Source: Telopea speciosissima (taxonomy: Eukaryota > Streptophyta > Magnoliopsida > Proteales > Proteaceae). Taken from it: a DNA stretch of 64,000 nt. Below are positions 33,101-45,792 of the stretch, in pieces (the first letter of the stretch is position 1; each line of letters begins with the position of its first letter). The translations under genes and the position numbers were made by a program. Location of the stretch: assembly GCF_018873765.1 (NCBI RefSeq), contig NC_057921.1, forward strand, positions 67,197,557 to 67,261,556. Reading direction: 5' to 3'. The notes under the pieces were generated by a model. The model did no database searches and had not been told where the DNA came from. It saw nothing but the letters and a program-made list of their open reading frames with translations.

Positions 33101-35748
33101 AGTTTGTAGCTGATGACCCGCAAAGGAAGATTTCTCTTCTGAAGCCAAGATTGCCAAATGGGGAGTGTCCAACTGGATTTCTTGGCTTTGCTGTGAATAT
33201 GATCATTTTGGACAGTGCAAACTTATCTCTTCTCACTGGTAGTGGGCATGGCCTCAGGGAGACTCTATTCTATGGCCTTTTCTCACGGTTGCAAGTATAT
33301 AGAACAAGAGCAGAAATGCTACTTGCTATCCCTTGCATTAGTGACGGTGCTGTCTCTTTGGATGGTGGAATCATTAGGAGCAATGGTATATTTTACCTGG
33401 GAAGTAGGTAATCCTCAAGCTCCATTTATAACTTTAGGAAAATCTATTGGCAATCAAGTTTTGCTTGATTCAGGGTTTTTTTCTCCTCCAAACTGCCTCA
33501 CAGTTTGAAAATTATCCTCAGTTTCCTTGTTTTGAGTTTGGGTGCGGTGAAAATGTCCCAACTATTCTCACTGTTGTTATGGGATGTTTTTATCATTGCT
33601 TTTTGTAGGTTCTGGAAATTGCATGCCTCATCTAATGTATCAATGAATTAAAAATTAGAGAGAGAGGGTTCATTGAGGAATATTTTTATTTGTTAGGAAA
33701 ATTAAATAAATCCAAACTGCAGTGTATGATGGAATCTGGCCATTCCTTTCGTGGACTGTTTGAGGTGTTTGGTTTGAGTACCAATTTGACCAAGCTTGTT
33801 TATTTTGCAATAGCTTCTGATAACGAACTTTATGTGCTTTAAGGAAAGACATAGAGGTGAGATTCCCAATAGGCTCTGGAACAACAAATCTTCCTCTGGA
33901 CTACATACAAGCTGAGGAGAAGATCAAGCAAATGAAATGGGAAAAAGAGAGACTTCTTGAAGATATGCAAAGAGAGCAGGCATTGGTGAACCATGTAAAG
34001 AGCAAATATGATTCAAAAAAGCAAGAATTCGTCAAGTTCATAGCTCAAAGCTCACATAGTCCATTTCAGGTACAGCCTTGGGCATATTTCTTCTAACAAG
34101 TAACTGAAATACTCTTTTTTGGCGGTTTGGGGGGGGGGGGGGTGTTGGGGTTGGACATACTTATTTTCACCCCTTTGCTGCATGTCTCCTGATTAAGGCT
34201 TTTTTCGTTTCTGTCTTCCACTAGTTCTACCAATGTTTTGCAATAAAATCCATCATTAACCGACAAAAAAGGTTAGAAGAAATAACAAGGAAAAGTGGGT
34301 ATAAGATGCTTTTTTTTTTTAATAAGTTTCAGTTGCTATTCTAATAACCTGCAATTGTGGTTCCAGTTGATTCATGATTGTAACTACTAGGAAGCTTGTT
34401 TGGTTGCATTTGTAAAGCATTTACTATAATGAATCTCTGTATGCATATGCACTTTCAGAAGTACAAAAATTTATTTGGTGCCTTATGAACCAGGGGAAAT
34501 ATCAATTTTAGAAAGAAAAAGGGAAAGTGAGAGGAGGAAAAAGTCAACATGAACCTTATTTCTTATAAGCAGCCTTTAGTTACCTATAAAAAAAAAATTT
34601 GGTGGGTGGGGGAGACCAGAAATTTAGGTGAGACCCCACCTCTTTTCTTCAGTGTTGGATTTTTTGAATGTTCGAAATTTTAATCGAAATGTTCGAAATT
34701 TTTGGCAAAATATTTCGACCATTTCGATAGGGTCAAAATGACTTTTCCTATTGAAATCTCAAACCTTCTTCTTCCCTATAAATCATACCTCTAGTTTGTC
34801 CCTCTCAACCTCTAAGAGGAGTTAGATACAAACTCTCCATGGAAATGCCATGAGGATGATCTAATGGTTTTTGGCAAGGACAAGTTGTGTAGTGGGAAGG
34901 TGTCGGTCATAGAATAAGTTTATGGGTATATGTTGGCTTGGTTTAGGCGGTTTGTGTGCTCTTCTGCCATAATTTTTCAGATTATTACTTTCACAAGATG
35001 TCTCAATCAGCCAATGCTTCAAGATTTTTAAAGGGATGATGCCCCCCTTTTTCTGAGGAATGTCAGTTGATGGGAACTTGAAAAAGTAAATTTGCTTGGC
35101 ACTATTTGAAAGAGGAGTCATTGAAAAAATAAACTGGAAGAGACGCGTGTATGGTGGGTAATATGATTGAGATGGATCACCAAATTTGAACTGAGAACAA
35201 TCCAAGGGGTGTTTCTCTATTCAACAGTCAAAATGCCAAGTAATCAATCCACATGGTAAAAAAAGTTGGTCGTGTAGGAATCCATTCCCAGTCTTTGTGA
35301 GAAACTTTATCCAATTTTTGGAAGATTTGAGAGTCTGAAACTTGGGTAGCAGCAAGGGAAGTAGCAATAATACGCTCATTGGTGTTCTTTTTATGCTATT
35401 TGATCAGTCTATCTCAACTCATTTTACCGATTAACATTATTTTTTGATTAATAAACATGTTGAACAGTCCAGGAATAGAAGTATAGAACTTCAGATTTGA
35501 AGACAGTGACAGAAATTATTTTTTGACCAAGAAAAGGTCCCTGGTTATACTTTACCAACCTTTCAAATTTCAGTAACTCTGTCTACAAAATTTGCTTTAT
35601 GACTAAATTGTATAGCTTATTTCTGTTCTATCACGATGTAAGGTATATGATCTTGTATTATTTGATGAACATGTCCTGATTTCTGTTCTGTTACCATGAG
35701 CAGAATCAAGTTCCAGTAGGACGAGATAGAAGCATCATCCATAGATGA
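30138..35748 (+). CDS. DMS3: DMS3, SMC-hinge protein of RNA-directed DNA methylation
   Basis: DMS3 joins DRD1 and RDM1 in the DDR complex, which brings RNA polymerase V to chromatin in the nucleus. Exons: 30138-30158, 31422-31541, 31897-32011, 32111-32342, 32824-33015, 33087-33407, 33844-34069, 35704-35748. They join in phase to 423 residues; Arabidopsis DMS3 has about 420. The first exon codes only MFQPNHQ, as short as in Arabidopsis. A coiled coil ([16 protein letters not shown]) comes first, then the hinge at about 110-345 with [24 protein letters not shown] and AVSLDGGII, then a charged coiled coil ([18 protein letters not shown]). No ATPase part exists, which is normal for DMS3. The intron after 33015 appears to use a GC donor. 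The gene follows GMI1 in the same direction. Confidence 0.93.
31660..31795. repeat. Dispersed repeat with GGCG/CTAGGCG words in DMS3 intron 2
   Basis: The ends are loosely inverted (TAGTTGTCACGGCATCTAGG and CGACGCCTTGACAACTCAAC), and the word CCTAGGC recurs inside. Similar degenerate blocks lie near 12650-12760, 52060-52200 and 58600-58920. A decayed DNA transposon end is possible. Confidence 0.6.
34070..35703 (+). other. Last intron of DMS3
   Basis: 1.6 kb separates the C-terminal coiled-coil exon from a 45-nt last exon. It holds a G14 run at 34129-34142 and a CGAAATTTTAATCGAAAT-type repeat at 34660-34730, but no exon that fits the protein. Confidence 0.6.
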
Positions 35749-36904
35749 AATTTTTATTGAGCCACTATGGCTGGATAGGGAGCTTCAAGATTTTTCCCCC
35801 TAATCCAATTACAGTCCATGTAATTGTTTTCTGATTTATGTGGAAGGAACGATTAATAGAAAGATAATCAATGACTGGAGAGGGAAGCCCGTGTATCTTG
35901 ATGTGAAACAACTGAAATGTATCCATCCTTCAATGGTTCAGTCCCTGGGACTTGCTTGTACATGCAAGAAGATGAATTGCTTTATGGTGGGAAAAACTAA
36001 ATGGAGTTGCATTATCCTTGCATGCCTCTGAAATATGTCTCGATTGTTGTTAGCATTTCATATTTCCTGGCTGAAGGAATTCTTGAATGTTGTGTTCAAA
36101 TTCAGCTGGCAAATCTTTGGTCAGGGAGCACTCATGCAGGGAAGTAATTGACCAATCATATGATTGGTAGCAACTGTAGATCTTGTAGGGTGTCATCTCT
36201 ATCATACTTTTCCGAGGTTCTGGCAATCCTTTTTAAACCCGATTGATATCAAATGGTTGGGCTTGATACTTCTGCATCCATCTTAAGGGAATGTGGTGAA
36301 ATATAATGTTTCTTTTCCAAAAGCACACATCCCAATGCAAACCCAGTCAGTCCAGCCGTTGGATACATCATTGGGCATTCCTTGGTTGATGGGGTCAATG
36401 GAGAGGAACCCGGAGTACCTGAATTCTTTTTAATTTTTTTGGTAAAAGGTTTACCTGAATTCAATCCAAAGTTAAATGAACATTAACAAAGGGATCCAGA
36501 TATATAATATTTATGTGATGGGTGGGAATCAAGGGCCATGTTCATTGTTGTAAAGATTTGGATCCTTTGGCAGAAGAGGATCATTACCCAAATAACTTTT
36601 CTTTGTATTCTTCTCAGCGGTCTGTAAAGGTTTCAGCTGGTTGTAATGAGGTTTTGGAATCAAAATCCCACCTCAGGGTTTGGTTGTGCCATTGTGGCCT
36701 TAGGGAGGAGATTTAAGGAGTGGCTAAAAGTATATAATCTTTGATATTTAAAATTAAAAAAAAAAAATTTGGGTAAGGGGGTTCACAAACATGTTTTATT
36801 GTACTGATTAGAGATGAAATTGAGAATAATATAGAATTGGGATTATTGTTAGACGCTATGTTTGTTTGGTATACATTCTCGAAATGTAGAATGAATTCGG
36901 ATCT
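35749..36904. other. DMS3 3' flank, no gene seen
   Basis: The stretch holds the untranslated end of DMS3 and AT-rich spacer. No domain or confident splice structure is visible on either strand. Confidence 0.5.
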
Positions 36905-37070
36905 TTATCACCTCCAGTTTGCTGACCGGCCCAGTTCCCCGGTTCCTCTAACAAAGGGGGGCTGAAATGACCTCTCTACCCATGCCCAAACACCTTGCCC
37001 GAGTGGGGTCCACCATCCCCCTATTAGAGGAACTGGGGAACTGGGCCGGTCAGCAAACTGGAAGTGATAA
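36905..37070. mobile_element. MITE family B, copy 1
   Basis: A 166-bp element with nearly perfect inverted ends over about 40 bp: TTATCACCTCCAGTTTGCTG at the left and, reversed, TTATCACTTCCAGTTTGCTG at the right. Two further copies lie at 41415 and 47178. Confidence 0.88.
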
Positions 37071-37229
37071 TTTTCCATTCCAGAGTGGGTCACATTCTCT
37101 GACATACATGAAAGAGAATGCATACCAATTTTTATATTTTTTTTAATGGGGGGAGGGGGAGGTCTGAGGTTGGTATTCTTGACACGGTTCCAAGAATTGG
37201 GAATCAAATCGGTGAAATGGAAATCAAAA

Positions 37230-37480
37230 TGGTGAATTCATGGTTTTAGTGCACGGTATCGATAATAGGTATCGGTAATCTGTAAAACCGATACGATACC
37301 GATACAATATCAACCTGGATCAGCTGTATAGGATAAACTTTCCCCTGAATCTCCTTAACAAATGAGTTTTCTGACCATTTTACACTTTGTCCATACCATA
37401 CTACCGATACGGTATTGGCACGGTATGGGAATCGGTGACTAACAACACCGGTACATATCACCCGTATCATACCGATACTT
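37230..37480. repeat. Repeat of ATCGGTATCG/GATACCGATAC words
   Basis: The words ACCGATACGATACCGATAC and GGTATCGATAATAGGTATCG recur several times. A related block is at 42080-42240. It is probably the decayed ends of a dispersed element; the class is unknown. Confidence 0.5.
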
Positions 37481-38059
37481 AGAATCATGGGTTTATCAGC
37501 AATGATCGATCCCAATTCCAGCCAATCTAATTAGGTCAATTTATGCCAAAAAAAAACCCCTAGAAATGTTGTTTTCAGATCTGAGGGCTCATTCAGTCAT
37601 TCTAGAGTTCTTGGGACTAATTAAAGTCTATTCTGATCAGATCTAGGGACCGTCGATCCCCAATTCTGTGTTTTAAAATGTTGATTCTCAACCATCAATG
37701 CATATCAAACACAGCCTAGAGAAAAAATGAGCAACAACATGGACAAGATGGGGTTTGGGACACAAAGTCATGAAAGCTAGAGCATAAGAAAGCCAACTTA
37801 AAGGCGAAGGCAAAAGCCAAAAGGTAAAGCTTGAGCATAAGAAAGCCAACTTAAAAGCGAAGGCAAAAGGTATTGTTTTGTACAACAAAATCCTCCACAG
37901 TTGCAAATCTCCATATGCTCCACTTAAAACATCATCGTAGTTTTTCATAGCCTCCACATCAAGATAGTCATTGAGAACCCCCAAAAAACCCTACATGCTG
38001 TCGACTGGCTTTTAGAATACAACTTCAGGACTTTAGTTACAGGCTCCAAAATCTAAACA

Positions 38060-41020
38060 TCACCTCAACCTGGACTCCATCTTTTTTATGGCCTCCTCTA
38101 CTGCAGGCACAGCCTTACTGAAAGCTGACCACTGCTCCGCAGTCAAACTTATTCCTGTGGATACAGAAGAAAAAGGTCTATCATTAAAATTCAATTATAA
38201 TAAGCTGCCAAGAGCCCAAGATACACTTTTTAATGGATAGCAATGATGTAGAAACTATGAAATGGTCAAAAAGTCAACAATGATAAGCTCTGGTTCGACC
38301 TCAATGAAGCCACAAATAAATCACAAAAACCGTGGACAAACTATGGTGGTCTGCAAAAGGATCAATCCAACAAGATGATCCCAATCATGAATCAGGACCT
38401 CTTTCAGACCTAATGAGCTGCAGGGGCACCCCCTTGCATTCAACATCAAGGTGAAGGATTAAGTATCCAAAAGTATTTTGCTAAAACACACCACTTACAA
38501 GTATGGAGAAGTTTGTCCAGATATAATTACAGAACACCCTTTAAAGGACACTAGTATTTTCAACTGAATTTCGCATCAAGCAGGCAAAAGGCATATATGG
38601 GCATTAAATAAGGATCCAAGACACTAGTCCAGGCACCTCCTGGTGCACCACAAGTCCACAATACCTGGAGATTTATGCCAACAAGCTGTTGATAGGACAG
38701 TAGGCTAAAAGAAACCCATTCATGGTGGGTTAATCCTTTCCAACTAGAAAGAGATGAGGCATCATCAGCAATCTATCACGCAGAACATGCTGGACTATGC
38801 AGAAATCCAAAGAACATATTACTTTGCAACCCAAAAGTGAGCATATAAAGCTTACATCAAAGTCCAATGATATGATGCAGAAAAGAAAAACGAAACTCTC
38901 CAATTTAACAAGTAATATTGACAAATAGATGTAAATGGAATCAAAAGCACCGTAGGAGATCCAAGAACATCAATATATACATCTTATGAATCAGGAACCA
39001 CTGAAAGTTGAAAGTTGATAGTTGAGAAGCAGATCAATAAAAATAGAACAGTATAGTTGAACAGATTATTTGCGAGTTCATCAGTATTGATAGATGACCA
39101 CGGCTCATAATCTGCATTCACCTACTGACTTGCTATCCACCTGCATACTGCCAAAAGGGAAAAACATAGACTATAACAAGAATCCGGTGGAAGCCCAACC
39201 CCAAATTACACACACACAACCCACCCACCCCCCCCCCCCCAAAAAAAAAAAAACCCAATCACAAGGCATTTATGAAGCCCTATCCCGACTATTTGAAGGA
39301 GATCCGAGATGTAACAATCTTTCCTAAGACTGGGACCGACATGGACTACAGAGCACAAAAATTTACAGGATTCCCAAATAAAAAGTTCATGTTATGGTAT
39401 TTCAACTAATTCTCCAAGAAGAAAAGGTCTAAATCCCAAACTCATGTATCACTGGGAACTTGTTACAAAACAAAGGACAGCCGAAGTATACAAGCCGATT
39501 GGTTGAAGCAAACATCCAAGAACCTCCATAAGAACAGCACAGAAGGTGACAAGCAAGAAAAAATAAATTGAAACTACGTTTCAAGCCAAAAATACTTTGA
39601 GACTTATACAACATAAGTAGCTGACCTTCAAGAACTAACCCCCTCCCCCAAAACCAAAGAAAAGAAAGGCAACTGATAGAAAGCTATATTGTAAAGCATA
39701 TTGCAAGGCCAGACTGAATAGAGAATGATGAATGATTAGGACCATATAGTTAAGAATTTCATGTCACAGCCATTCCAAAACTAATCCATCGGTTGGAAAG
39801 TTTGGATAGGCAGGCCAGCCAACTTACTCAAAGTAGTTTCCGCAAGGTTACTAACTTGCCATATAAGATTTCTACAAACCTGTTTGATGGCTTGCTCATT
39901 TCACATGATCTAGAGTTCAAACAATTACTTTGAAAAAGAATCTATGGCATTGGTCACATACAAGCATTCCTCTAACCATCTTCACCAAATCCACCAAATT
40001 GTGGCAATAAACACAAATACTACACTGGGAGACTGCCTAAAGCGGCTTCTCAACCCAGTTAAGAAAAGAAAACATGTAATGGGGCAGTTCCATGAGGAAA
40101 ACATGATGTATGACTCCAAAATCATGCAAGTTATGAAAGATTGCTTCAAAAACCTTCATGCGTGAAGGAAAAATTAAAATATTCTGCTCAAAACTTGTAA
40201 AAGGTAATATAAAATTGCAGAGATGTCCCGACTATTAAGCTATAACTTAAATATAAAAAACCACAGAGGCCTAAAGCAGAGAAATAAAAAGTACAGAGAA
40301 GTAATGCCAGAATAAAAGGTAATACCTTTGGAGGAAGGAAGCTGCTTTCCGTCTTTTTCGTAGTATTCTCTTATCGACACCAAAGACTTCCCTCTAAAAT
40401 CCTGAATCGTAACTCTTCTCTTGTTCGATAGCTGTAAGGAGCCAAGACCCCATTAGAGAAACAATTCCAAATACCCTTAAAAGCTAACTAGGGTTTGCAA
40501 GCTCTTTCTCCCCATCTACCGTTTCCTGAATAAATAGAACGGAAAATGTAATCCTGTTGTTCCCCCAACACTTTGTAAAACTAGGGTTTTAACTATTTGA
40601 GTCACAGGATTTTAATATTTTGAAAGAGGGAGAACCAAAACTACAGCGTCTATAATATTGCACTAAAAAGCAACTCACCCTGCAAATAATGAGATCGCCC
40701 TCATCGTCGTACTCTTTGGCGGAGATAGTGGGTTTCCTCTTTTCCTCACCACCTTCGTCGTCGTCTTCTTCTTCTTCAACCTCCTTTTTTTCTTCATCGG
40801 CTCCAGCGCCTGTCGCATGTTGGTCGTCCTGCTCCTTAGAAAGCAAGAACGATTCGACTACCTTTCTCACGAAACGCTTGGGAGCCGGACCTGAAAGATC
40901 GATACCAAGCTTCTCCGCAGCCATGGTCCTGACCTTGGACTCAGTCATCTCGTTCATGTCTGCGTTTCTTAAAATCTCCAGCACTGTCTCCTCCAATTCA
41001 CGTTGAGTTTCTGGTTCCAT
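38060..41020 (-). CDS. KELP: KELP, PC4-type RNA polymerase II transcriptional coactivator
   Basis: KELP is a small nuclear protein that binds single-stranded DNA and supports activated transcription. Three exons on the - strand: 41020-40679, 40431-40326 and 38154-38060 give 180 residues, a little longer than Arabidopsis KELP (165). The start is the ATG of MEPETQRELEE, as in relatives. Residues 5-60 form a DEK-C-like helical domain (ETVLEILRNADMNEMTESKV). Residues 75-93 are an acidic glutamate/aspartate run. The PC4 domain covers about 103-175, with ICRLSNKRRVTIQDFRGKSL, REYYEKDGK and ISLTAEQWSAFSKAVPAVEE. Phases fit (0, then 1) with good GT-AG borders. The second intron, 2.2 kb, holds a C12A13 run at 39229-39253 and no recognisable element. 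Confidence 0.94.
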
Positions 41021-41414
41021 TTCTGGCAAAGATCAGAGCTCAGTCAGAGAGATGCCCTTTAATCAATTTGATTTTGGTCCTTCATAACCTTTTATAGCAA
41101 TAAGTAACATTAGCCCGAACCAGTGAAACCGGTAAAAACCCATGGACCAAACCGAATCGATACTTAACGGATCAATTTTGTACTGTCACTACTGTGGTAC
41201 GACTGAACCAGATGAAAACCAGATCGTATCAAATCGAATCGATAAAATCGTAGTATAAATAATATTATTTAATAATGTACAAAAGAACGCTAACTGGTCG
41301 TGTAGCTCCTAAACACCATTGGTTTGGATGCAATTTTCGGTTTCACTAGGAGCTAAATGGTCTTTTCGTACACACAAGCATTGATTTGTGTTTAGGCACA
41401 GGAACCACGAATTT

Positions 41415-41580
41415 TTATCACCTGTGGTTCCCTTGCTCGGTACGGTTCCCTAGTGCCTCTAATAAAAGGGGGGTGGACCCTATCCGGACAATATATTCGA
41501 CCAAGGGGTGGAATGATCATTTCAGCCCCCCTATGAGAGGAACTGCATACCCGTACCAATTAGTGAACCACAAAGGATAA
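41415..41580. mobile_element. MITE family B, copy 2
   Basis: 166 bp, the same length as copy 1. Ends are TTATCACCTGTGGTTCCCTT and, reversed, TTATCCTTTGTGGTTCACTA. The core GGAATGATCATTTCAGCCCC also matches the family. It lies about 0.4 kb upstream of the KELP start codon. Confidence 0.75.
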
Positions 41581-43210
41581 AGGTCCCGAAAACCACACGA
41601 ACAGTTAGTGTTCTTTTTCCCTTTACTCATTGATAGCTTTTCTACTCATTCCCATTGAAAGATGAATGATGGCTATTTCAGCCTTAATTACCAAGCAATT
41701 TCTCCCAAAGGGCAGAAGAATGGGAGAAGGGTGGAAATTACCGCTCAACCCCCATTGAACTAAAAAAACTCCATTCAGTCAAATGCTCATGCACGCATTT
41801 TTATTGGGCCCCGCACTTGTGCAGGTGCTACCCGATCAGATAGCGATCTCTTGCCTATATAAATATATAAAATTTATCTTCTTAAGAATTGACAAAAATG
41901 CCAGGCAATTTCCCAACTCCAAGTCATTTTTCTCTACGGTTATGAGTTTGTTTCCATTGAAATTTAATTTTAGGTGTCAAATGGAAACACTGGCTACAGA
42001 TTAGCCTATACAAATGGTTTACTTGTATAATGATGTACTGTGGTCATGATTTGCTAAATATTAAATAGATCGGTACCCATATCAGTGTCTAGCTAATCAC
42101 AATACGATACAGATATGGGTTGGGTAAAATCGGGCCGATTTTGCTGGCCTGATCCATATTTTGGCCAATCCACCCGATCCATATCAATATCGTATCGGTA
42201 TCGGGCTCTAGTGATACTAATACGCCAATTCGATATTGATGCAAAACCACTATTGATGTTCAAATGTGTTGTGACAAATTCCGACTCAAGCAGCAGTCCA
42301 CCTGGTCGGGTCGTCCTGCATACGTAAACCACAAGAAAGACAAAGAAGTGCCGCCCTGAGCCGGTTAGCACACTCTGATGCCCAAGTCAGAGTTTGCAAC
42401 AGATAGAAATCTCAAGCTAGTGAGGTTAAACAAGAAAAAGTGAAGTGCCCCATACCTTATCTTGGCATGTCTATTTATAGCTTTAAAATACTAAACGGTA
42501 CCCAAGCTTTACCTATTTATGGATGGTAACCTTGGTTTTATGTCGTCCTCAGTGGCACAATCTCTGGTCGACACATGTATGACCTAGGGTCATGTGGAAA
42601 GTGTGACTGGGGTCATGCGAGAAGCATATCCTTAACCTGACCGGAGTCCCTCATTGGGTTGAGTCAATAGTTAACTCTAGTTAATTGAGATTATCCTGAG
42701 GTCAATACCCCGACCCGAGCTCCTAACGGCCAAGCCGGGGCCGACTTGTTCATCCACGTGTAACATGGGGATTGGTTCTGGCCCACTATGACCTATCAAA
42801 ATGTATGATACCAACCTAATCCAATACCACATCATCCATCCATCCATCCAGAAAAGAAAACATCTCAAAAATGGGGGAAAGTAAAGAAACAAGAAGCATT
42901 TACAAAAAAGAATTGAAAACCCAAAAATATCTCGTAAAAATATACAATACTGCCATAAAATTTGTTCCTGGTTTGAAGTAGTTACAGTTTATGAAATACA
43001 ACAAGAAGGTCAGGAGAAAATATGCATCTGTTACAAAGAAATTAGGAAGTTTGATTCCATTCTTCACTTTTTCTTTTCACTAGTTTCACTTAAAACACGT
43101 TAAGATGATTCAAGCTCATGTCATCCCAGTTGCACACCGTAGGACATAGCAATAAGCTCATCCTGCCCTTGAATGAAGCACATGTAATTGAAAGATCTCT
43201 TCTTAAATTC
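41581..43210. other. Spacer between KELP and the plastid-protein gene
   Basis: The region contains a GATACCGATACGATAC-type repeat (42080-42240). It also includes the probable untranslated end of the leftward gene close to 43210. Nothing else could be assigned. Confidence 0.45.
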
Positions 43211-45792
43211 TTACCTTTTGAAGCTCCTTGGATTTGGCCTCTCTTTGCTGCACAAGTAGATGAATTAGAGTAATGGCTATACCAGTTCAGAACCAATCTA
43301 TAAATGAGAGTATGCCCACAACCATGTTTAATAAAAACACAAAATATCCCCACTAGAACTGGCCTAGGGATGGTCCAGGACAAAGTAATCAGAACTGGCC
43401 CAAATGATAAGGTGGATAACATAAACACATCTGCTTAATTCACTTGAACTGGCAGGTTGAACTGAGCTGACCAATATCAGCAGAGACTTCAAGCAAGTAA
43501 GCCTACTCCAGCCAGCCCAGATCATCCAATTCAACAAAATCATATAGGTCACCAGTTCAATCCAATTTTAACCAAATCCAGACCTAAATCAGGACCTGCC
43601 AGTGGCATCAGACTAACTACAAGGTTTCCCCTTCAACCTACCAGGCTAGACTGCATTTTGTGATTATGGCCAGCAGAAGTTACTTAAAACTTGTATAAAA
43701 GGACTATTGACAGCATATTAGTCGGAACTCGGAAGCACGAGAAAAGATGAGAAAAAATATGGTGCACATGAGAGGCACATATTATTATACCATTTGCAAG
43801 GCATGTACATTCTAGAGTTTCAAATGTCATCTTGTACGTTGTTCAAATTTTCTCCTTTTGAACTCAAAAGAAATAGTTTTCAGATTTAAAAGTTGTAGTT
43901 CTTATAGTAGCATGTATATGTCTTTATGCTAGGTTATATTCGAGCCTTTTCTCAATAGACTGTTGTTCAACACCACAATTACTGGTGATTGATACCCAGA
44001 GAGTGTGATCTTTTAAAAACCCAGTGGGATGATCCATCAATTGACATTCTCTCTCAATACAAGTGATGTGATGCACAAAAAAACCCAGCACTAATGCATC
44101 AAACATGAATTTGATGTTTCTGAAAACATAACAGACACTTAAATCAACTACAATTACAAGTTGGAAGAAACACCTATAGAAAATGTCAAGGTGGTGGGCA
44201 TACAGTCATTGTCATGTCCAATGGGCGATGCATTTTTAGATTTACTTCTATTTTCTGCCTTCATGTCAAGAATGGTTGAATTTTACAGATACCAATAACT
44301 GATTTAAGATTCAATGCAGATGGCATTCATCAGATGACAGGAAAGGACAACCAAAAGCGTAGTATAATAATTACAAACCATTTCTCCAGGAGAGTAAATT
44401 AGAAAAGCAAAATAGAAGAAAGGAGAAACATGTAATAAGAATTTTACCTTGCTTGAACCTCATCACTGCTGATCATTGAAGGTTTTCTTCTGCCACTGCC
44501 AGATGCAACCTCATCCATGTTTTGCCCACGTCGCCTGTACCTACCACCAGATGCCACAAACCCAGGACAAGGCCTGTAAGCCTTTATGGGCCACCAGCCA
44601 AAACCAGGGACTACTGCTATCCCCCCTTGAATCCTTCCCTCGCCATTGCAGCCCTTCTCTAGTTCCTCTCTCCCACAGGCCTTACACCCCCTATAAATGA
44701 GCCCTTCTCAATGATTGGAAATTAACTTATTTATCATTCATCCATCTAGAATTTTTTTTATCAGAAAATATAGAAGGTAAATTCACAACATTTACATCAG
44801 TCTATAGATGTTAAGTAGAAACCATTCATTTCTATCCTACCGAATTTAAATAAGCCAGACCAAGCTACTTGGGGATCGACTACTCATTTATGATCAAAAT
44901 TATAACCACATTATACACCAATTATAAGAACTCTTCATAACCAACTCCCCAAACATGAACAAAAACACACCTTGACTAGAAAATTATTGACAACAGAACA
45001 AGCACAAGCGAAAGCAGGGGATGGCCATGTTGCCCTTACCAATGTGCTACAACTAGAAGCTATTCAGAGGGCATTAAAGGAAGATAGACATCTGCAGATT
45101 AAAAGAATCCTGGAGCAATCTGGTTCACAAAATGAGACTTGACTGCACACTTCAGCCGAGTCCCATGGCCTATGAGAAAGGTTTGCCTTGGTGAAGTTAG
45201 AATGCCCACACAATCAAATACCCAACAAAATTTTACACCGATAATTAGGAAATCTATACCATATATTAAAGCATCTCACTCTATTTCCTGAATCCCATCA
45301 ACCACAATTGTCAATGGAACCCTCAGTCCCTCGTATATTCTCTTATTTTTTCTATGCCTTGGATTATGGGGAAGCAAGGGGTCGCTTATGCTCAAAGTCT
45401 CGCAACATCAAGGGATACAAAACTAACCGGTGAATCGATTAACCAAAGCTCAGAACCAAGCAATAAATATCACGATGGAAGGAAATGGTTGAATTTAACG
45501 ACATTTAGATGACTCAAATGAAGGGGGAAACACCCAGTTTGAATCATAGTATATACCTCAGAGGCATCTGGTCTGCATCTTTAGTGGCAGATTCAACTTC
45601 AATGGAGACAACGTCCGGTGATGCAGGAGAAGAATCTTCAACTAAAGAAGCCAGAGGGATGTTGAGAGGTATGGGCTTGGCCTTGAATGCCGCGAGAGGA
45701 TAAGTAGTGCGTGACCGTATGCAGTTGCTGAAATAAGGTCGATGGGAGTAGAAGGACTGAGAAGGGGTCGGAACAGGGAGAAGAGACGCCAT
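43211..45792 (-). CDS. Probable plastid-targeted protein with DnaJ-like Cys/Gly motif, function unknown
   Basis: I do not recognise a named gene here. Exons on the - strand at 45792-45557, 44690-44448 and 43247-43211 join in phase to 171 residues. The first 45 residues (MASLLPVPTPSQSFYSHRP onward) are rich in serine and basic residues and poor in acidic ones, as in a chloroplast transit peptide. The second exon starts RGCKACGREELEKGCNGEGR, which holds CxxCG and GCNGEG and resembles half of a DnaJ-type zinc finger. It continues GFGWWPIKAYRPCPGF and ASGGRYRRRGQNMDEV. The third exon adds only a basic tail and stops at a TAA that overlaps a possible donor, so a longer alternative end is possible. 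FtsH5-interacting protein, a small thylakoid protein with a DnaJ-like finger, is one relative to test. Confidence 0.72.

Noticed and set aside
40689-41006. Serine-rich open frame on the + strand
   Set aside because: It is the complement of the acidic KELP coding exon; the serine runs are the reverse of Glu/Asp codons.
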